Origin: Planoprotostelium fungivorum
Lineage: Eukaryota; Evosea; Variosea; Cavosteliida; Cavosteliaceae
Reading direction: 5' to 3'
NCBI GenBank assembly: GCA_003024175.1
Contig: MDYQ01000008.1
Span: forward strand, 1 to 64,000
DNA: 64,000 nt
Position numbers and translations under genes: made by a program. Under the pieces are notes generated by a model. It ran no database searches. It saw nothing but the letters and a program-made list of their open reading frames with translations, and was not told the origin of the DNA. This document shows, piece after piece, positions 45,790-58,772 of this stretch. Position 1 is the stretch's first letter, and every line of letters starts with the position of its first letter.

Positions 45790-46340
45790 AATAAAGAGGA
45801 TGCTCGATCAGTATCATCAGGAGCTCGATTCGGGTGAGGATAGCACCTGATGAATCTGTGTGGCTGCTCTCATCTCGAAATCGTCAATGTGACATGAACT
45901 GATGTCTCTTAAGTTCCCAAATCTGTATAATCTCTGTTCGATGTCGAAACCTCATCCGATTGAGAGTGGTCTCCGCGTCAGAATGCAGTTTGAGAGGATG
46001 AGATTCAGTGAATCGTGGTCTCTGAAGACCGGAGCACGTGACGTTAAAAAAGCAACCGAGCAGTTTCATTCTTCTGGTGTTTCACCACTCCGAGGACCCA
46101 TTCGAACTTTATCTGGAATAAACATTGGAGTCAAATTAGGTCTCTCTCAGTTTATCATCGTTTGGGAGATATACCGAGAGATAGCATGTTCATTGCAGAA
46201 GTTGTGGTCGAGGCACAAGTTCCGTAAACGGAATGATAACTATGGCTGGTTGTTTATCGTTGCTTCGGACTTCCGTTCCGGTAAGTTCCGAAAGCCCGGA
46301 TCCAGCCGTTCTTCTCAATCTCAACTGCTTATCCATTCCA
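45790..46340. other. Intergenic
   Basis: These 551 bp hold the AATAAA of the upstream gene and the likely promoter of the next. Open frames here lack domains or splice support. Confidence 0.4.
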
Positions 46341-47123
46341 ATGACCACATCTTCCCCCATTACCCTCTACCGTGGCTTCGATGATCAAGGAGAGCACGTC
46401 TGGTCACCTTTCGTCATCAAGCTCGAGTTTCGCCTCCGCCACGCTGGTCTGTCATACGTGACCTCCATCGGTAATCCCAGACAAGGTCCTTCAGGCAAGA
46501 TTCCTTACATCGATGTGGCTCCTCTCAATAACTCTCCTACACCTCATCTACTGGGTGATTCCTCCTTGATTATCCGACATATGATCTCCAATGGCCACCT
46601 TCGAGACCTCAACTCTTCTCTCTCCCACAAAGAGAAGGCCTCCGATCTCGGTCTGCGCTCACTCGTCGAGGATAAACTCTACTTTTACGGTGGAAGGGAG
46701 AGGTGGATCGACAACTTTTACGTACAGAGGGAGAAGATCCTGGCCAGCCTGCCCTACCCTGTCCGCGTCGTCGTCGGCAACATCATCTACCGCAGGACCG
46801 TCGCCACATTAGAGGGACAAGGTACCGGTAGATACACCGATGAAGAGCTGGACTCTCTGCGAAACGAACTGTGGTCTCACCTCAACGGACTGCTGACGGA
46901 GAGCAAAGAGAAATCATCTGATGGTGTGGAGCCTTTTTGGGCTCTGGGTGGAAAAGACGCCACAGAAGCTGACGCCAGCCTGTACGGCTTCATCGTCAGC
47001 GGTCTCATCGTAGAAAGTGGACCGAAGACGAGGGAGATCGTAAAGGGGTACCCCGTTCTGGTGAACTACGCCAAGAGGATACAGAACAAGTATTTCGCTG
47101 ATTATAAACCCCTACCTGTCTGA
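46341..47123 (+). CDS. FAXC/metaxin-like GST-fold protein
   Basis: A single exon of 260 residues, the only long intronless host gene here. The thioredoxin-like N-terminal half has ITLYRGFDDQ, WSPFVIKLEFRLRHAGL and GPSGKIPYIDV. The all-helical C-terminal half has the FWALGGKDATEADASLYGF block, matching the GST_C_6-type D--T--DA-LYG signature. Family members are glutathione-transferase relatives (failed axon connections, fungal and bacterial homologues) that often lack classic activity. The ATG at 46341 is preferred because the fold begins there. An upstream in-frame ATG at 46233 would add 36 residues. Confidence 0.85.
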   Translation: MTTSSPITLYRGFDDQGEHVWSPFVIKLEFRLRHAGLSYVTSIGNPRQGPSGKIPYIDVAPLNNSPTPHLLGDSSLIIRHMISNGHLRDLNSSLSHKEKASDLGLRSLVEDKLYFYGGRERWIDNFYVQREKILASLPYPVRVVVGNIIYRRTVATLEGQGTGRYTDEELDSLRNELWSHLNGLLTESKEKSSDGVEPFWALGGKDATEADASLYGFIVSGLIVESGPKTREIVKGYPVLVNYAKRIQNKYFADYKPLPV

Positions 47124-47349
47124 TCCTGGTCTGTCCCACAACTTTTCTACTTCCTCTTCTAGAACATGACGATCGACTGACACTTGTACACGTCACAGAG
47201 GTATCCCCACCTGAGCCAGAGGCGTCGGTTTGATGTCTGTTGCAAAGTTCAGAGAGAATTCTGAGGGTTCCCAGTCTGTAAAGTACGACAAACGAGTTGG
47301 TGCTTATTCTCAACACAAACCACAAAAATCGAAACACGAGACGGAAGAC

Positions 47350-49689
47350 ATGCGTTGCCTGATCTTCTCTCTCCTGATCTTTCAGCTGGTAGCAGGACAC
47401 CTCAATGTGTGGCCCATACCCAAATCATACACCATGGGTGACCAATCGGTAATCGTAGACTCCCGTCTGAAGTTCAAGACATCGACGGAGAGCACTCTGT
47501 TGTTCCGAATCGTCAACAGATACTCTGACCTGATCCGAAAGACATCGTGAGGTCATTATAGCTAATCCCATCTAAACAAGTATAGGTGGACGCCAGAGTT
47601 CAGAAACGATCAAACATCTAAATCATCCAACACTACGATCCGCCTTGTCATCATCTCCGTCGATCATCCAGACGAACCATTGGGTGATCATCGAGAGGTG
47701 TAGCCTTTTCTGACCTCTCAGGTCCCAAGACCGACGAGTCTTACGTCTTAGACGTTCCAGCTAACAGTGCTCAACCGGCGAATGGTAACATTCAGATCAC
47801 CGCCCACACTACTTTCGGTGCCTTGAGAGCTCTCGAGACCCTCAAACAGTTGGTCGAACTGGAGGTGATCTCATCGATCCGTCTCCTTTTCTAATTGATC
47901 GCAGGCCGATGGAAAGAAAGTCATCCACTTTGCACCTCTTCACATCGAAGACGCCCCAGCCTTCTCTCACCGTGGTCTGTTGTTGGACACCAGGTGACTA
48001 TCCATCCACGATCAGACCGTCACAAGTGACCGATCATCTGACGGAAGAGCAGCCGCAACTACTTCCCAGTGAAAGATATCTTGAGGACGTTAGATGGTAT
48101 GTCTATGAACAAGCTGAACGTGTTTCACTGGCACATTGTAGATTCTCAGAGGTGAGCCTCGTGAGATGATGTCATGATCATCTGGCGGGGGGAGTGAAGA
48201 AACAACAGTTTCCCTTTGGAATCGAAGGCACTGCCGGAGCTTTCAGCCAAGGGAGCTTACAAGAAGAAGGGAAAGTCTCTCGTCTACACCAAGAGTGACA
48301 TCCAAGACATCGTCCAATACGGTATCGAGGTGATCACCCTCACCATCATCGACATCGTCTCTCATCATCCAATCGACGAAGATCCTCATCACCTCCATTC
48401 TACCGTCACATCATTCATCATCATGTCACCTGAAACAATTGTAGAGAGGAATTCGAGTCATTCCAGAGTTCGACATGCCGGGTCACACTCGTTCCATCGC
48501 TTGGTCTCACCCAGAGCTCATCACCTGCGTCGGCTCCGATTGGACTAAAGTGAGGAAAAATCTCCACCATCTCATCTCATCTCATCACACGATGACTTTT
48601 CAAATATCATCGACATTCGAGTTCTTGCCTCTCATCCGTAAATAGACCGCGGCCGAACCTCCAGCCGGTCAGCTTGACCCCACCAACCCTGCGACTTACA
48701 GCCTCATTCAGACCCTCTTCAACGACGTCGTCCCTTGGTTCTCTGACTCTTACTGGCACGCCGGTGCGTCACAATCGTTGTGTGTCATCTGATGAGAACA
48801 GGTGGTGATGAAGTCAACATCGCCTGCTGGAATAGTTCAGAGAGCATTCGCAATTGGATGAGCCAGAACAACGAGAAAGATTGGAACAAGTTGGTTCAGA
48901 CGTTCGTGGGCAAGGTGTACGGCATGCTGGATCATTTGAAGAGGACACCGATGCTGTGGGAGGAGATGGTCTTGGATTTCGATGTCACCGCTCCTGCCGG
49001 GTCAGTCGTTCAGGTCTGGAGAGGTGTAGATGCCATCTCTAAGGTGACCGCAAGTGAGTCGTCACCACCATCATCACTTTCATCATCACCTTCATCCTCA
49101 TCACCTTCACCCTCATCACCTCCATCATTACCATCTTCATCATCACCTCCGTCAGCTGATGATGAATAGAGGGATATCATACGGTCGTTTCCAGCTCCGA
49201 TTACCTCTACATCGACTGCGGTCACGGCAATTTTGTCTTTGGGGGCAACAGCTGGTGTGACCCCTTCAAGACGTGGCAGGTGATGTCTCTCCTCATCGAT
49301 TCCTTCTCAACCACTCAGATGATCTACAACTTCAACCCTTTGACCAATTTGACGGCAGAGCAATCGGCCCTCGTGTTGGGAGGGGAAGTTGCTCTGTGGA
49401 CGGAACAAACGGACACGAACAACTTGGACCCCACGGTTTGGCCCAGAACAGCATCAGCGGCAGAGGTGAGAAGATGATGTCTCCACGGATGACGATGTCA
49501 TTGTGGATGAAGATGGCTGAGACGATGCAGAACTTTTGGTCCGGAAGGAGGGACGGAAAGGGACAAGAGAGAACGACTCGAGAGGCATTTCCCAGATTGT
49601 GGGACCAGAGAGTTCGTTTGGTCGAGGCAGGCATCAGAGCCGCTCCCCTTCAACCTCTTTATTGTGCCGAGAACAGTTGTTTCGAATAG
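47350..49689 (+). CDS. Beta-hexosaminidase, glycoside hydrolase family 20
   Basis: A signal peptide ([14 protein letters not shown]) starts a lysosomal or secreted enzyme. The N-terminal domain includes VWPIPKS and the [10 protein letters not shown]-like helix ([11 protein letters not shown]). The catalytic barrel reads [33 protein letters not shown] and HAGGDEV, the last rebuilt across an intron so that the catalytic Asp-Glu pair is intact. MLWEEM, VQVWRG and [11 protein letters not shown] line the C-terminal half. The tail is [13 protein letters not shown]. It removes terminal N-acetylhexosamines, for instance from chitin fragments or glycoproteins. About ten introns interrupt it, one swollen by a simple repeat at 49062-49150. 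Confidence 0.93.
49062..49150 (+). repeat. Imperfect TCATCACC-type repeat in an intron
   Basis: A degenerate CATCATCACC/TTCATCC array fills an intron of the hexosaminidase gene. It resembles the CATCATCA tract at 43021 but is less regular. Confidence 0.75.
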
Positions 49690-49767
49690 ATATGGAGGGC
49701 TCACGATCTTGCCCTTGTGTTTCTGGCACGTAACATGTGATGAGATGGAGTTCGGCTGTACAAACAT

Positions 49768-50359
49768 CTATTCATTGACGAGGAAGGAGACCTTCAGTTT
49801 CGTCGCGCTCGTTCCTAAATACATTGGCTTCTTCTCTTTCGTCTCTCCTTGCAATTCTGTCTCGCTCTTCCCCTCCTCCTTTTCTGGGTCTTCCTCTGTG
49901 ATTCCGTCATCGTGTGGCGTCTCCTCTGAACTGGAGTGAGCTTCTTCGGAGGTCCCACTCAACGACTTCATCCTCTTCACTTTTGCCCTGCGGTTCTGGA
50001 ACCAGACCTTCAAGATCCCTCAGCCTCTCATTTCTATGGTCGTGAGTCACCTGGACCCGTCTGTAGGGCATGTCCAGATGTTCCGCGAGCTCTAAGCAGG
50101 CCTTCTTCGATGGAAGAGACTGCTGCTGAAATGTTTCTTCTAGTTGAGAGCATTGGTACTGACTCAATCGCGAATGCTTCTTGGTTTTAGAATCTGCATC
50201 CTCTGCGTCTCTGAGAGAAGACTTGCTCCGCCCCTTCATAGCCTTTCCATAGTATCCAGCTGGCGGTCCCAGATGCATGTGAGGAGTGGGAGAGTAATGA
50301 CTTTGAACGTACGCAGGAGCGGGGAAGGTGTACCGTGGATTCATGAAGTGAGATAGCAT
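49768..50359 (-). CDS. Homeobox transcription factor
   Basis: Two exons (50051-50359, 49768-50007) give 182 residues. The homeodomain starts near KKHSRLSQYQCSQLEETF, continues LAEHLDMPYRRVQ and, after a phase-0 intron inside helix 3, ends VWFQNRRAKVKRMK. Helix 3 holds the conserved W, F, N and R. It is of typical 60-residue length, not TALE. The N-terminus is Pro/His/Tyr-rich and the C-terminus is acidic (Glu/Asp/Ser), suggestive of an activation region. Target genes cannot be inferred. MLSHF at 50359 and MNPRY at 50344 are equally plausible starts. Confidence 0.9.
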
Positions 50360-51025
50360 GTCCCCGCTGGTGTGTATATTGTGGTGTGATATCAGGATTA
50401 CCTTGCTGAGGCCTTTACCAGGGAGCACTTCGAGTAATACACGCCTTAAGGCGGAAAAGTTTGATGTGTAAGTGGTAGAAAATCCTCCTTAAAGTTGAAG
50501 TTTACAGTTTCAGAGATCCGCCCTTCACTTCGGAGCAGCTCACAGCGTAGAATTAATATCACCCCAGGAACAGATACATATTTTAGCCCCAGCCCAGGGC
50601 CCTCCACGTCAATAGTGCATCACATCCACGGCATAGGTCCCTCTTTCATAGACGAAGGATAGCTCGTCTCTCTACCTTCTGTCCGTAGTTGTTGGAGTTT
50701 CTCGTCTCGTCGCTTATGAAGGCGTGAGTTACGACCTAAAAGGGGGCAAAGTGAGTAAAATTGAGATACAATTACTTCAGGACACATCTCTGCCGACGGC
50801 ACCGCGGGATGTCGCACGATATGAAGGGCCATTCATTGGTCGTGTGCTTGTGATTATGTCCATGATGTCTCTAAAAAGCGCGTTAAGAAGAGTATCCATG
50901 GTGATTGTGCGTTATTATACCGCATGCTAAAGAAAGGTAAATATTCGCATGGGCCGCACAATATTAGATTGTTATGGATCCTATATCTTAAAACTCTGCC
51001 CATTTTACACTCCTTCCGTTTTATG
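50360..51025. other. Intergenic
   Basis: These 666 bp lie upstream of the homeobox gene and downstream of the ArfGAP gene. Short open frames (50620-50930) lack domains or splice context, and I see no gene. Confidence 0.4.
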
Positions 51026-53678
51026 TCACGTCTTTCTCTCTTCCTTCATCTCGGTGAGGACCTTTCCAAAGTCCTGCTTGAGGTACTGCTGTTTCTTCTC
51101 TTCCTCTTCTCTCTCCTTCTTCTCCTTCTTCTTCTGTTTCTCCTTCTCCTTCTGTCCTTCCTTCTCCTTCTCTTTCCTCTCCTTCTTCGCCTCTTTCGTC
51201 TCCTTGTCCAAGTTTCCCGTTGATTTTCTAAAGTTGGATTTCATAAACAGATGCTGTCTATCGGTGGGTAACCCTAACGCTGGAGACCTTCTACCGTCAG
51301 AATAAAACAGAATAAAATGAAAAGATCTTCACCCCGATGCCGACTTGTCCATGCGTGGCGTCCTGACTGAGTCAATCGAGGTCTCATCAGAGTGGAACTC
51401 ACATGGGTGATATGTTATAGAGGATACCACTGTTCCTGTTCTTGCCTGGAGAGCTCGGCTTCTCTAAGTAAGCTTCTAAGATGGTCACGTCTTCCGGTCG
51501 AGCGTAAACCATCTCGGCGTACTTGTTGCGTATGTAGGCGTTCTTCACGTCACTGTCCCAATTTCAGAGAATAAAACGAAATAAAATCGAATCACATGTG
51601 GGCGTGCTCCCCCGGTTTCGTTCCGGGTGGAAGTGCTCCCTCCCACAGAGAATTGGCCTTTATGTTTCCAGTAGCCTGTCTTGAATAAGTGATGATGATG
51701 ATGATGATGATCACCTTCAGCACCAGCATGTTCTCTGATTCGATCTGATCGTATTGTACGGATCTGACTTTAGAGATGTGCACTCCCAAGTTTCTGTGGG
51801 CGCCAGAACATTCGATGCAGATGAAAATTCCGAGATTGATCGACACCCACTCCGGCTTCGGGGTACCGCAGTCGGCACAAATATTGTTGCCGGGGACGTG
51901 TAAGAGGTCTAACAGCTCCTTCTTGTCTTCGTTCTCTTCATCAGAGGACGCTTCGTTCTACTTCTCTTCAGTCGTAGATCTCGTGGAAAACTCACGTTTC
52001 CGTTGCTGTCGGATCGCTGCATGTTCTTCTCTGTCCCAATGCTTTTGAGTACGATATCTTGACAGATGTCTTCCAGAACGGCTGTCATCTGTCGAGATGT
52101 CACAACTTTCCCATATGATAGCATGAAGTGATGTCACATCGTTTTTCATACGATATCATGACGTGATGTCGCACCTGGAGTAGCTCCCTGTCACTCTCCG
52201 CTTCAAATCTCCATTCGGCACTGGGAGTGTAGAGCGTAAATTGTTGTTTCTTCGCACTGACCATTCTGACGCTCGCACACGTGAGGTTGATGTTCTCGGG
52301 CGATCGATTATCCTTTCAACCGTGTGAGATGAGAATAAAAGGAAATAAATGTTCACGTCGTGAGCTTTGAAGATGTGTAAGATCTCAGGGGTGATGACGA
52401 CGAATCTAGAGAGGTGAGATGGAGTTGTAGATGGACGATCACCTCCTCTTCCATTTGTTATTGATTTTCACCATGACGTAAGAGTCGTACATCAAGGTAG
52501 AACTGATCGCACTCTGGCTGGGCCCGGGCTGTCGGCTTCTCATCTGTACGACCTTCAGTTTTCATCGGAATTTCCACGATTCTCACGTGTACGGCCTCCA
52601 TGGTAGCCGATGCTTTCTTCTCTTCCTTTCTCTCTTCTTTCGAGATCTCTTTCCTCAAATCTTCCACCGAGCTCGTCTTTGACGCAGGGTCTGTCTTGTC
52701 CTATCGGTGTGAATGTCTCTTATCTGCGAATGCAATTCTCACCTTCTTCTCCAGCATGCTGATGATTCGATTGGACACATCTTCACTCTCTAATGCGAAG
52801 ATTCTGAGGATTTTTCGCAGCTGCACTGCGTTCGCAGATTCCAACACCGTCTGGAGGTGTGTGTTCACGTTTTTAATCTCAGTACGGAAGGCTGCCCTCT
52901 CGGCTTGTCGATCCGTCCCTTCTGTTTGATTTGAGTTTGTTCTTTCACGGTGATGGAGGGCTCACTCTTGTTCTCTTGTTCTTTCTGCTGCTTGCGAAGA
53001 AGTTGGGGTGTGCCGGTAGCGGTGGGGGTGCCGGGTGCAGCCATCGGCTCCGGATGATGGAGGTCTTTGACTTGACTCCACCTCTCTTGGACCTGCTCTT
53101 TCGTCATGCTTGTCCTCTGTGGTTCTCATTCACATCCGAAGAAGCGTTGTGATGTTCGTGTTCGTCGTGGTGATCTAAAATAAGACAATGATCTCTCACA
53201 TCGTGCAGAAGTTGTGTGATCGTCTCGTCTTCCGTGTTGGTGAGACTCGGTTTCGAGAGGAGATCGGATCTTCGCTTGGCAAGTTCTGCGTTGAGAGATA
53301 AGACACAACGCATGCAATTATCCAATGTCCTCATCCTCTCTGTTTGAGGGCCTCGCGGTGATTCCTAGTGGAGGGTTCATTCTAAATCTCAATCGTGTGC
53401 GAGATGATGGGAAATGGTAATACAGCGAGGTTCTAGAAACAATGATGATTGCGAATATGGATCTACGATTTGCATGGTATGGAAGGATAAGAGCTTAGTC
53501 GAATGATACTCACCACACTCACTACGGAACCTATACTTCCACTACTCGGTCGCGGCCTTGTATTCGATTCCTCATCTGGATCTTTTGTTCGAATCATCTC
53601 CTCCAATTTGGCCTTGAGCTGCTGTGCCCTCTCCATTTCGACCTCAAGGGAGGTGATAGAGAGTAGAAAAGGTTCCAT
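51026..53678 (-). CDS. ArfGAP protein with PH domain
   Basis: The zinc finger is complete: CADCGTPKPEW, FICIECSGAHRNLG and VHISKVRS, the CX2CX16CX2C motif with its catalytic Arg in HRNLG. Upstream a PH domain ends with INLTCASVRMVSAKKQQF, WRFEAESDRELLQ. Before that are charged helical segments (SLEVEMERAQQLKAKLEEM and later LNAELAKRRSDLLS) that could be BAR-like or simple coiled coil. After the ArfGAP come helices with NAYIRNKYAEMVY and a very basic Lys/Glu tail. It stimulates GTP hydrolysis on Arf, most like ACAP/ASAP proteins. The 5' exons are uncertain; 53678 is the first ATG in the most distal exon, and the frame stays open above it. Confidence 0.85.
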
Positions 53679-54247
53679 ATTGATCGGTAGTTGTGTGGAA
53701 GCGTCTAAACTGGGTGAGCCGATGATGATATCTAGACATCGGCAAGCGACGCCTTCTTCACCGATGTCAAGTCAAAGTGAAGTGCTCTGAATGGAAGAGT
53801 GTGATCCAATCAGCGATATATAGAGGTGATGCTGCACAGGCGTCTGTGTGTTGGTCGTGGTTGTCTACAAATGAAAAAAATATCTTTCACAGCAACGTCT
53901 GTTGCTCTTCCTGGAATAGACCTCAGCGCGCAGACTGCTCCAGTTCCATCCCTACGTCAACAGATCTTTGAATATACTACTCTTTCTGTGTACAAAACAG
54001 TCAAAGGACAACCTCAATGCGATACAAAGGCGTTTCATCCTTCATAACATATCACAGACCGAAGCTAGTGGCGACACAGAGGAGAAGGGAGGGAGGTGTT
54101 CGCAATAGAAGACAAGTGTCGTCAGCTTGTGGCGGGTGAAATTTCTCTGAAAGGTAGACGGGTGTCTGAAAACATCATCTTGTGCCGGTGGGGTTTGCTT
54201 CAAGACCGCATCTCGGTCGCTGTATCATACATAGTTCTACGTCCATC
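53679..54247. other. Intergenic or 5' parts of the ArfGAP gene
   Basis: These 569 bp may include an upstream exon of the ArfGAP gene, since its frame remains open beyond 53678, and the promoter of the kinase. Nothing else is clear. Confidence 0.35.
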
Positions 54248-55472
<1,225 letters not shown>

Positions 55473-55639
55473 TGGGTGGATAAAGAATCTACTGGATCGC
55501 CTCTCTTCTTTATTGGTTTCGGGAGAACGGCCCGATGTTCTTGTGTCACCGAGCGTTAAAAATAGGAATTGTATCAGAGAGAAGATTGCTGGGCGACGGG
55601 AGGTGATCTACCTTCGAGAAGAAGTCACTGTGGTCATTC

Positions 55640-56042
55640 ATCACCTCTAAAACGCTTCCACAAATCAAGCCCTCGACCGGGCCTGGGTTGCAGCGGCAGC
55701 AGTCAGCTGCATCTCATCGCCCGGTGAACAACAGCAATATCTTGCCCGTCAACAGTGCGAGAGGAATCAATGGCACTCACAGGTCACCTGCTGAGAGTCC
55801 ATCGTACCATCCTCCACAGGAAGAGATGTTGGATGAAACCGATCTAGAACACTTGGCACTGAACGGACCTCTATCTCGTTCTCAAGCCAGACAATTGCAA
55901 TCGAAGAGGTAATAGACTATTCAGGACGAATGGGCACTGATAATCACGCAGATACTGGAATTTTGAACGAATGGAATCATGGATAGATTCTCTTCCTCAA
56001 TCAAGAAAAGATAACGGACCTTCGAAGAGCACTCCGAGATGA
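55640..56042 (+). CDS. Orphan low-complexity protein, 5' end unresolved
   Basis: An open frame enters before 55640 without an ATG, runs to about 55911 and joins over a 40-bp intron to KRYWNFERMESWIDSLPQ, ending at 56042. The product is Ser/Pro/Asn-rich with an acidic EEMLDETDLEHLAL helix. No family is recognised. The first exon must lie upstream, perhaps near 55500-55600. Confidence 0.45.
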
Positions 56043-56108
56043 ACGATGCATCGCCACTTGAGACACCCACACCACAGAGAAATTTTGATGGAAGGATCTC
56101 TAGGAGGC

Positions 56109-57099
56109 TTAGGGTGAGAACCCATAGCTCCCTTTGTACAAATTTCTGGAATGCAGTGCTACGATCCTCCTCTCTACTCTTTTCATCTCCATTGCATCTT
56201 CTCTTCCATCATCACGCGAGGACATCACATGCTTCTCATCCTTTATTGCACGATGCATCCCTTTATCTTCTCTGGCGCTGGTTTCGGTGGAAGTTTTGGA
56301 TGCAGTACGACTGCCTTTCGTCATTTTCTTCAATTTCAAATTTGTGCTCGAAGATGTGATGATGTGTGAAGAGATCTCACGTTTGATTGACTCTTCAAAA
56401 ATGGCCGACAGCCCCATTCCCGTGAGAGCCGAGCACTCCATAAACTTCTGAGCACCAATGACCTCAGCCAACTGGGTGCCTTGTTCTTTACTGATGGGTT
56501 CCATACCCGTAGTATTCTTCAACGCCGACACCTGTCCATCATCAGAGGGTCCACCGTTGTCGAGTCCGTCACCGCCGTTGCATCTGATCTCATGTCGCAC
56601 TTTGTACCGATGAGTATGATGTTTGCATCTGGGCACTTTCCTGTACATCGTCGATCGAATGACGTGCGAAGGGTGGCTCACCCCTGACCTCTTCGGCCCA
56701 CTTCTTGATGACTCCCTCTGCAGATTGTGTGGACAGAACGGAGAAGCAAATCAGGAACACATCCGTTCCACTATAGTTGAGGGACCGGATGGAGTCATAT
56801 TCTGCATCTCCGGCCGTATCAAAGATTAAAATGTCCATGGGATTGCCTTCGATCACTGCCTTCGTGTTGTACTGCATCACATCAGGATCTTATCGTACAC
56901 GATGGTCTATATAAGAAAAGGGCGGAAAATGAGTCACGTTATCAAAGACCGTGGGCACGTATTCGGTGGGGAAGGAGTTGGTTGCATATGAGATGCACAG
57001 ACAAGTCTTGCCCACCTGCAGCCGTGAATCATAGCATTCTCTTCTCATTCCCCTCACCTCGCTGTCACCTACAACGGTGATCTTTACTTCTCTTCCCAT
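56109..57099 (-). CDS. Rho-family small GTPase
   Basis: The start [14 protein letters not shown] joins to [10 protein letters not shown], completing a G1 loop GDSEVGKT with Glu where Rac has Gly12 and Val as in Rac. Switch I is [12 protein letters not shown]. Switch II is [13 protein letters not shown], with Asp where most have Gln61. Guanine motifs TKCD and CSA are present, the former followed by a Rho-type insert ([24 protein letters not shown]). About six exons. The most distal reading frame ends in [10 protein letters not shown] without a CaaX box, and AATAAA sits near 56243 inside it, so the last exon may be misread. It should control actin dynamics. The Asp at the Gln61 position would slow GTP hydrolysis. 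Confidence 0.85.
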
Positions 57100-57373
57100 T
57101 AGAAGACTGTGGGTCCTGTCTGAAAGATGAACTGACTGACTTTACGAGAGGAAATCGATGGATGAGATGATACTGTAAGAGAAGGCGGGTTGTCTCTGTT
57201 GCGGGGAAGATGAGGTCTCTGTCTTCACTCTGAAATCCCTGACGCCATTTGACAGGGTCTCTTTACAATGCCATTCCTGTGTCACACCGCACATCATTGT
57301 GTGATTGCACAAGCTCACAAGGCCCTTCCTCTATTGAAGGGTGTTATTCGTCTCTGTCACTACACATAGAAAC

Positions 57374-58670
57374 ATGAGGGTCAGCCTAATGACACGATTA
57401 TGCGTCAGCACCCTGAACACGAGCTTCAGACAAGTAAGACACATGGTGAGAGGAGAAATGTTATTGCTGCTTCATTGACCACTTTATCACAGAGACAAAG
57501 AGCTATGCCCCAAGGAATCATCATGACTCGCCCAGAGACAGTTGCAGAGGCCAGGGCTTATCTGCTACAGAATAACCCCAACTATAACAGAGCTGAGCAG
57601 ATGTGAGAGTCCATCCATTTTCTGACATCATCACTCATTCAGTCGAACAGCGCCCGGCGAGCCAAAGAAGACGAAGAGCGATACCAATATTACATCAAAC
57701 GTAGCGAGGAGGAAGAAGAGAAGAGGATCGAGAGGTGAATCACAATGCACCGCGCTCCCCTGAATCATCATACAGAGGGGGCACACGATCACTCTTGGCC
57801 AACGACAACCCCTTTGCAGACTCTGCAGACAAGATCGTTCACAAGCTGATGAAACGACATGGTATACTTCCAGAGTGGGTTGAGAGAAACAAACGAATCC
57901 ACGAGACCGTCAAAGAATGCAGGGAGATCCTCAGGGCTGTATACAGACAGCATTTAGAATATAAGAATTATGTCAAGGTGAATTCGTGGCTCGTGGTGAT
58001 GAGAAGGTTGACCTGATGGTACAGTCGAGAGACGAGGCGGAGAAGGCGAGGAGGGTGAGGACCGAGACGATGACGATCGTGATGGAGATCGACTCAACAC
58101 GTGTGACAGTTGAAGATACAAATTGAAGAGGCAAGAAAAGCGCAGATGCCATGGCTCTTTCGAACTTACCAGTGAGCGGAGAATCTTCTCCTCATCACAT
58201 CACCACCATCATCCAACAACGAAAACGATCGAAACATGAGATTTATATTCTTACTAGAGATCGATGAGTTCTCACCTCTAACAGAAACATACGAAGTTGG
58301 GGTGAAGTGAAGAGCTTTCAAGAGACTGAGAAGAGGACAAAGACCCTTCAAGTGACCGAAAGCGATTGGGCGAAATCCGTGCGAAACTTTAGCGATCAGA
58401 TCAGAAAGGTCAACGCCCTGACGGAGAGTTACAACAGCATGGTGAGATGGAGTCAGATGATGTCTGAGCTGATGCATCACTCAGGTACCGTGGGCCGCAC
58501 AGTTGTATTATAACGATCCGAGGAAAGAAGTGGAGAGGGCCATGAGAGATGTGGAGGAGGAGATCGAAGAGGAGAAGAGAGAGTTCCATCAGAAGATGAT
58601 GAATGAGTGTGAACGTGCAGTAGAAGAGATGGGACAGCGCATGACATCACACCTGAACATATATAAATAG
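57374..58670 (+). CDS. DUF1992 / DNAJC28-like protein, probably mitochondrial
   Basis: The N-terminus (MRVSLMTRLCVSTLNTSFRQ) looks like a mitochondrial presequence. The DUF1992 core is DNPFADSADKIVHKLMKRHGILPEWVE...KECREILRAVY, matching the family's NPF-D------L---G--P-WVELQ pattern. Charged coiled coil with EEEEEKRIER precedes it, and long helices follow to the end (VERAMRDVEEEIEEEKREF). Seven or more exons; an intron ends at GAACAG before CGCC. The animal counterpart DNAJC28 carries a J-domain, and none is seen here. Function is unclear; family members sit in mitochondria or the Golgi. Confidence 0.82.
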
Positions 58671-58772
58671 GGAGAACTGTATACAACTTCTGTGGATGTC
58701 AGATCAGTGATTGAATGATCATCCAATACAAGAGAAAGAGTCGTTACATACATCGATACATTATATTTACAT

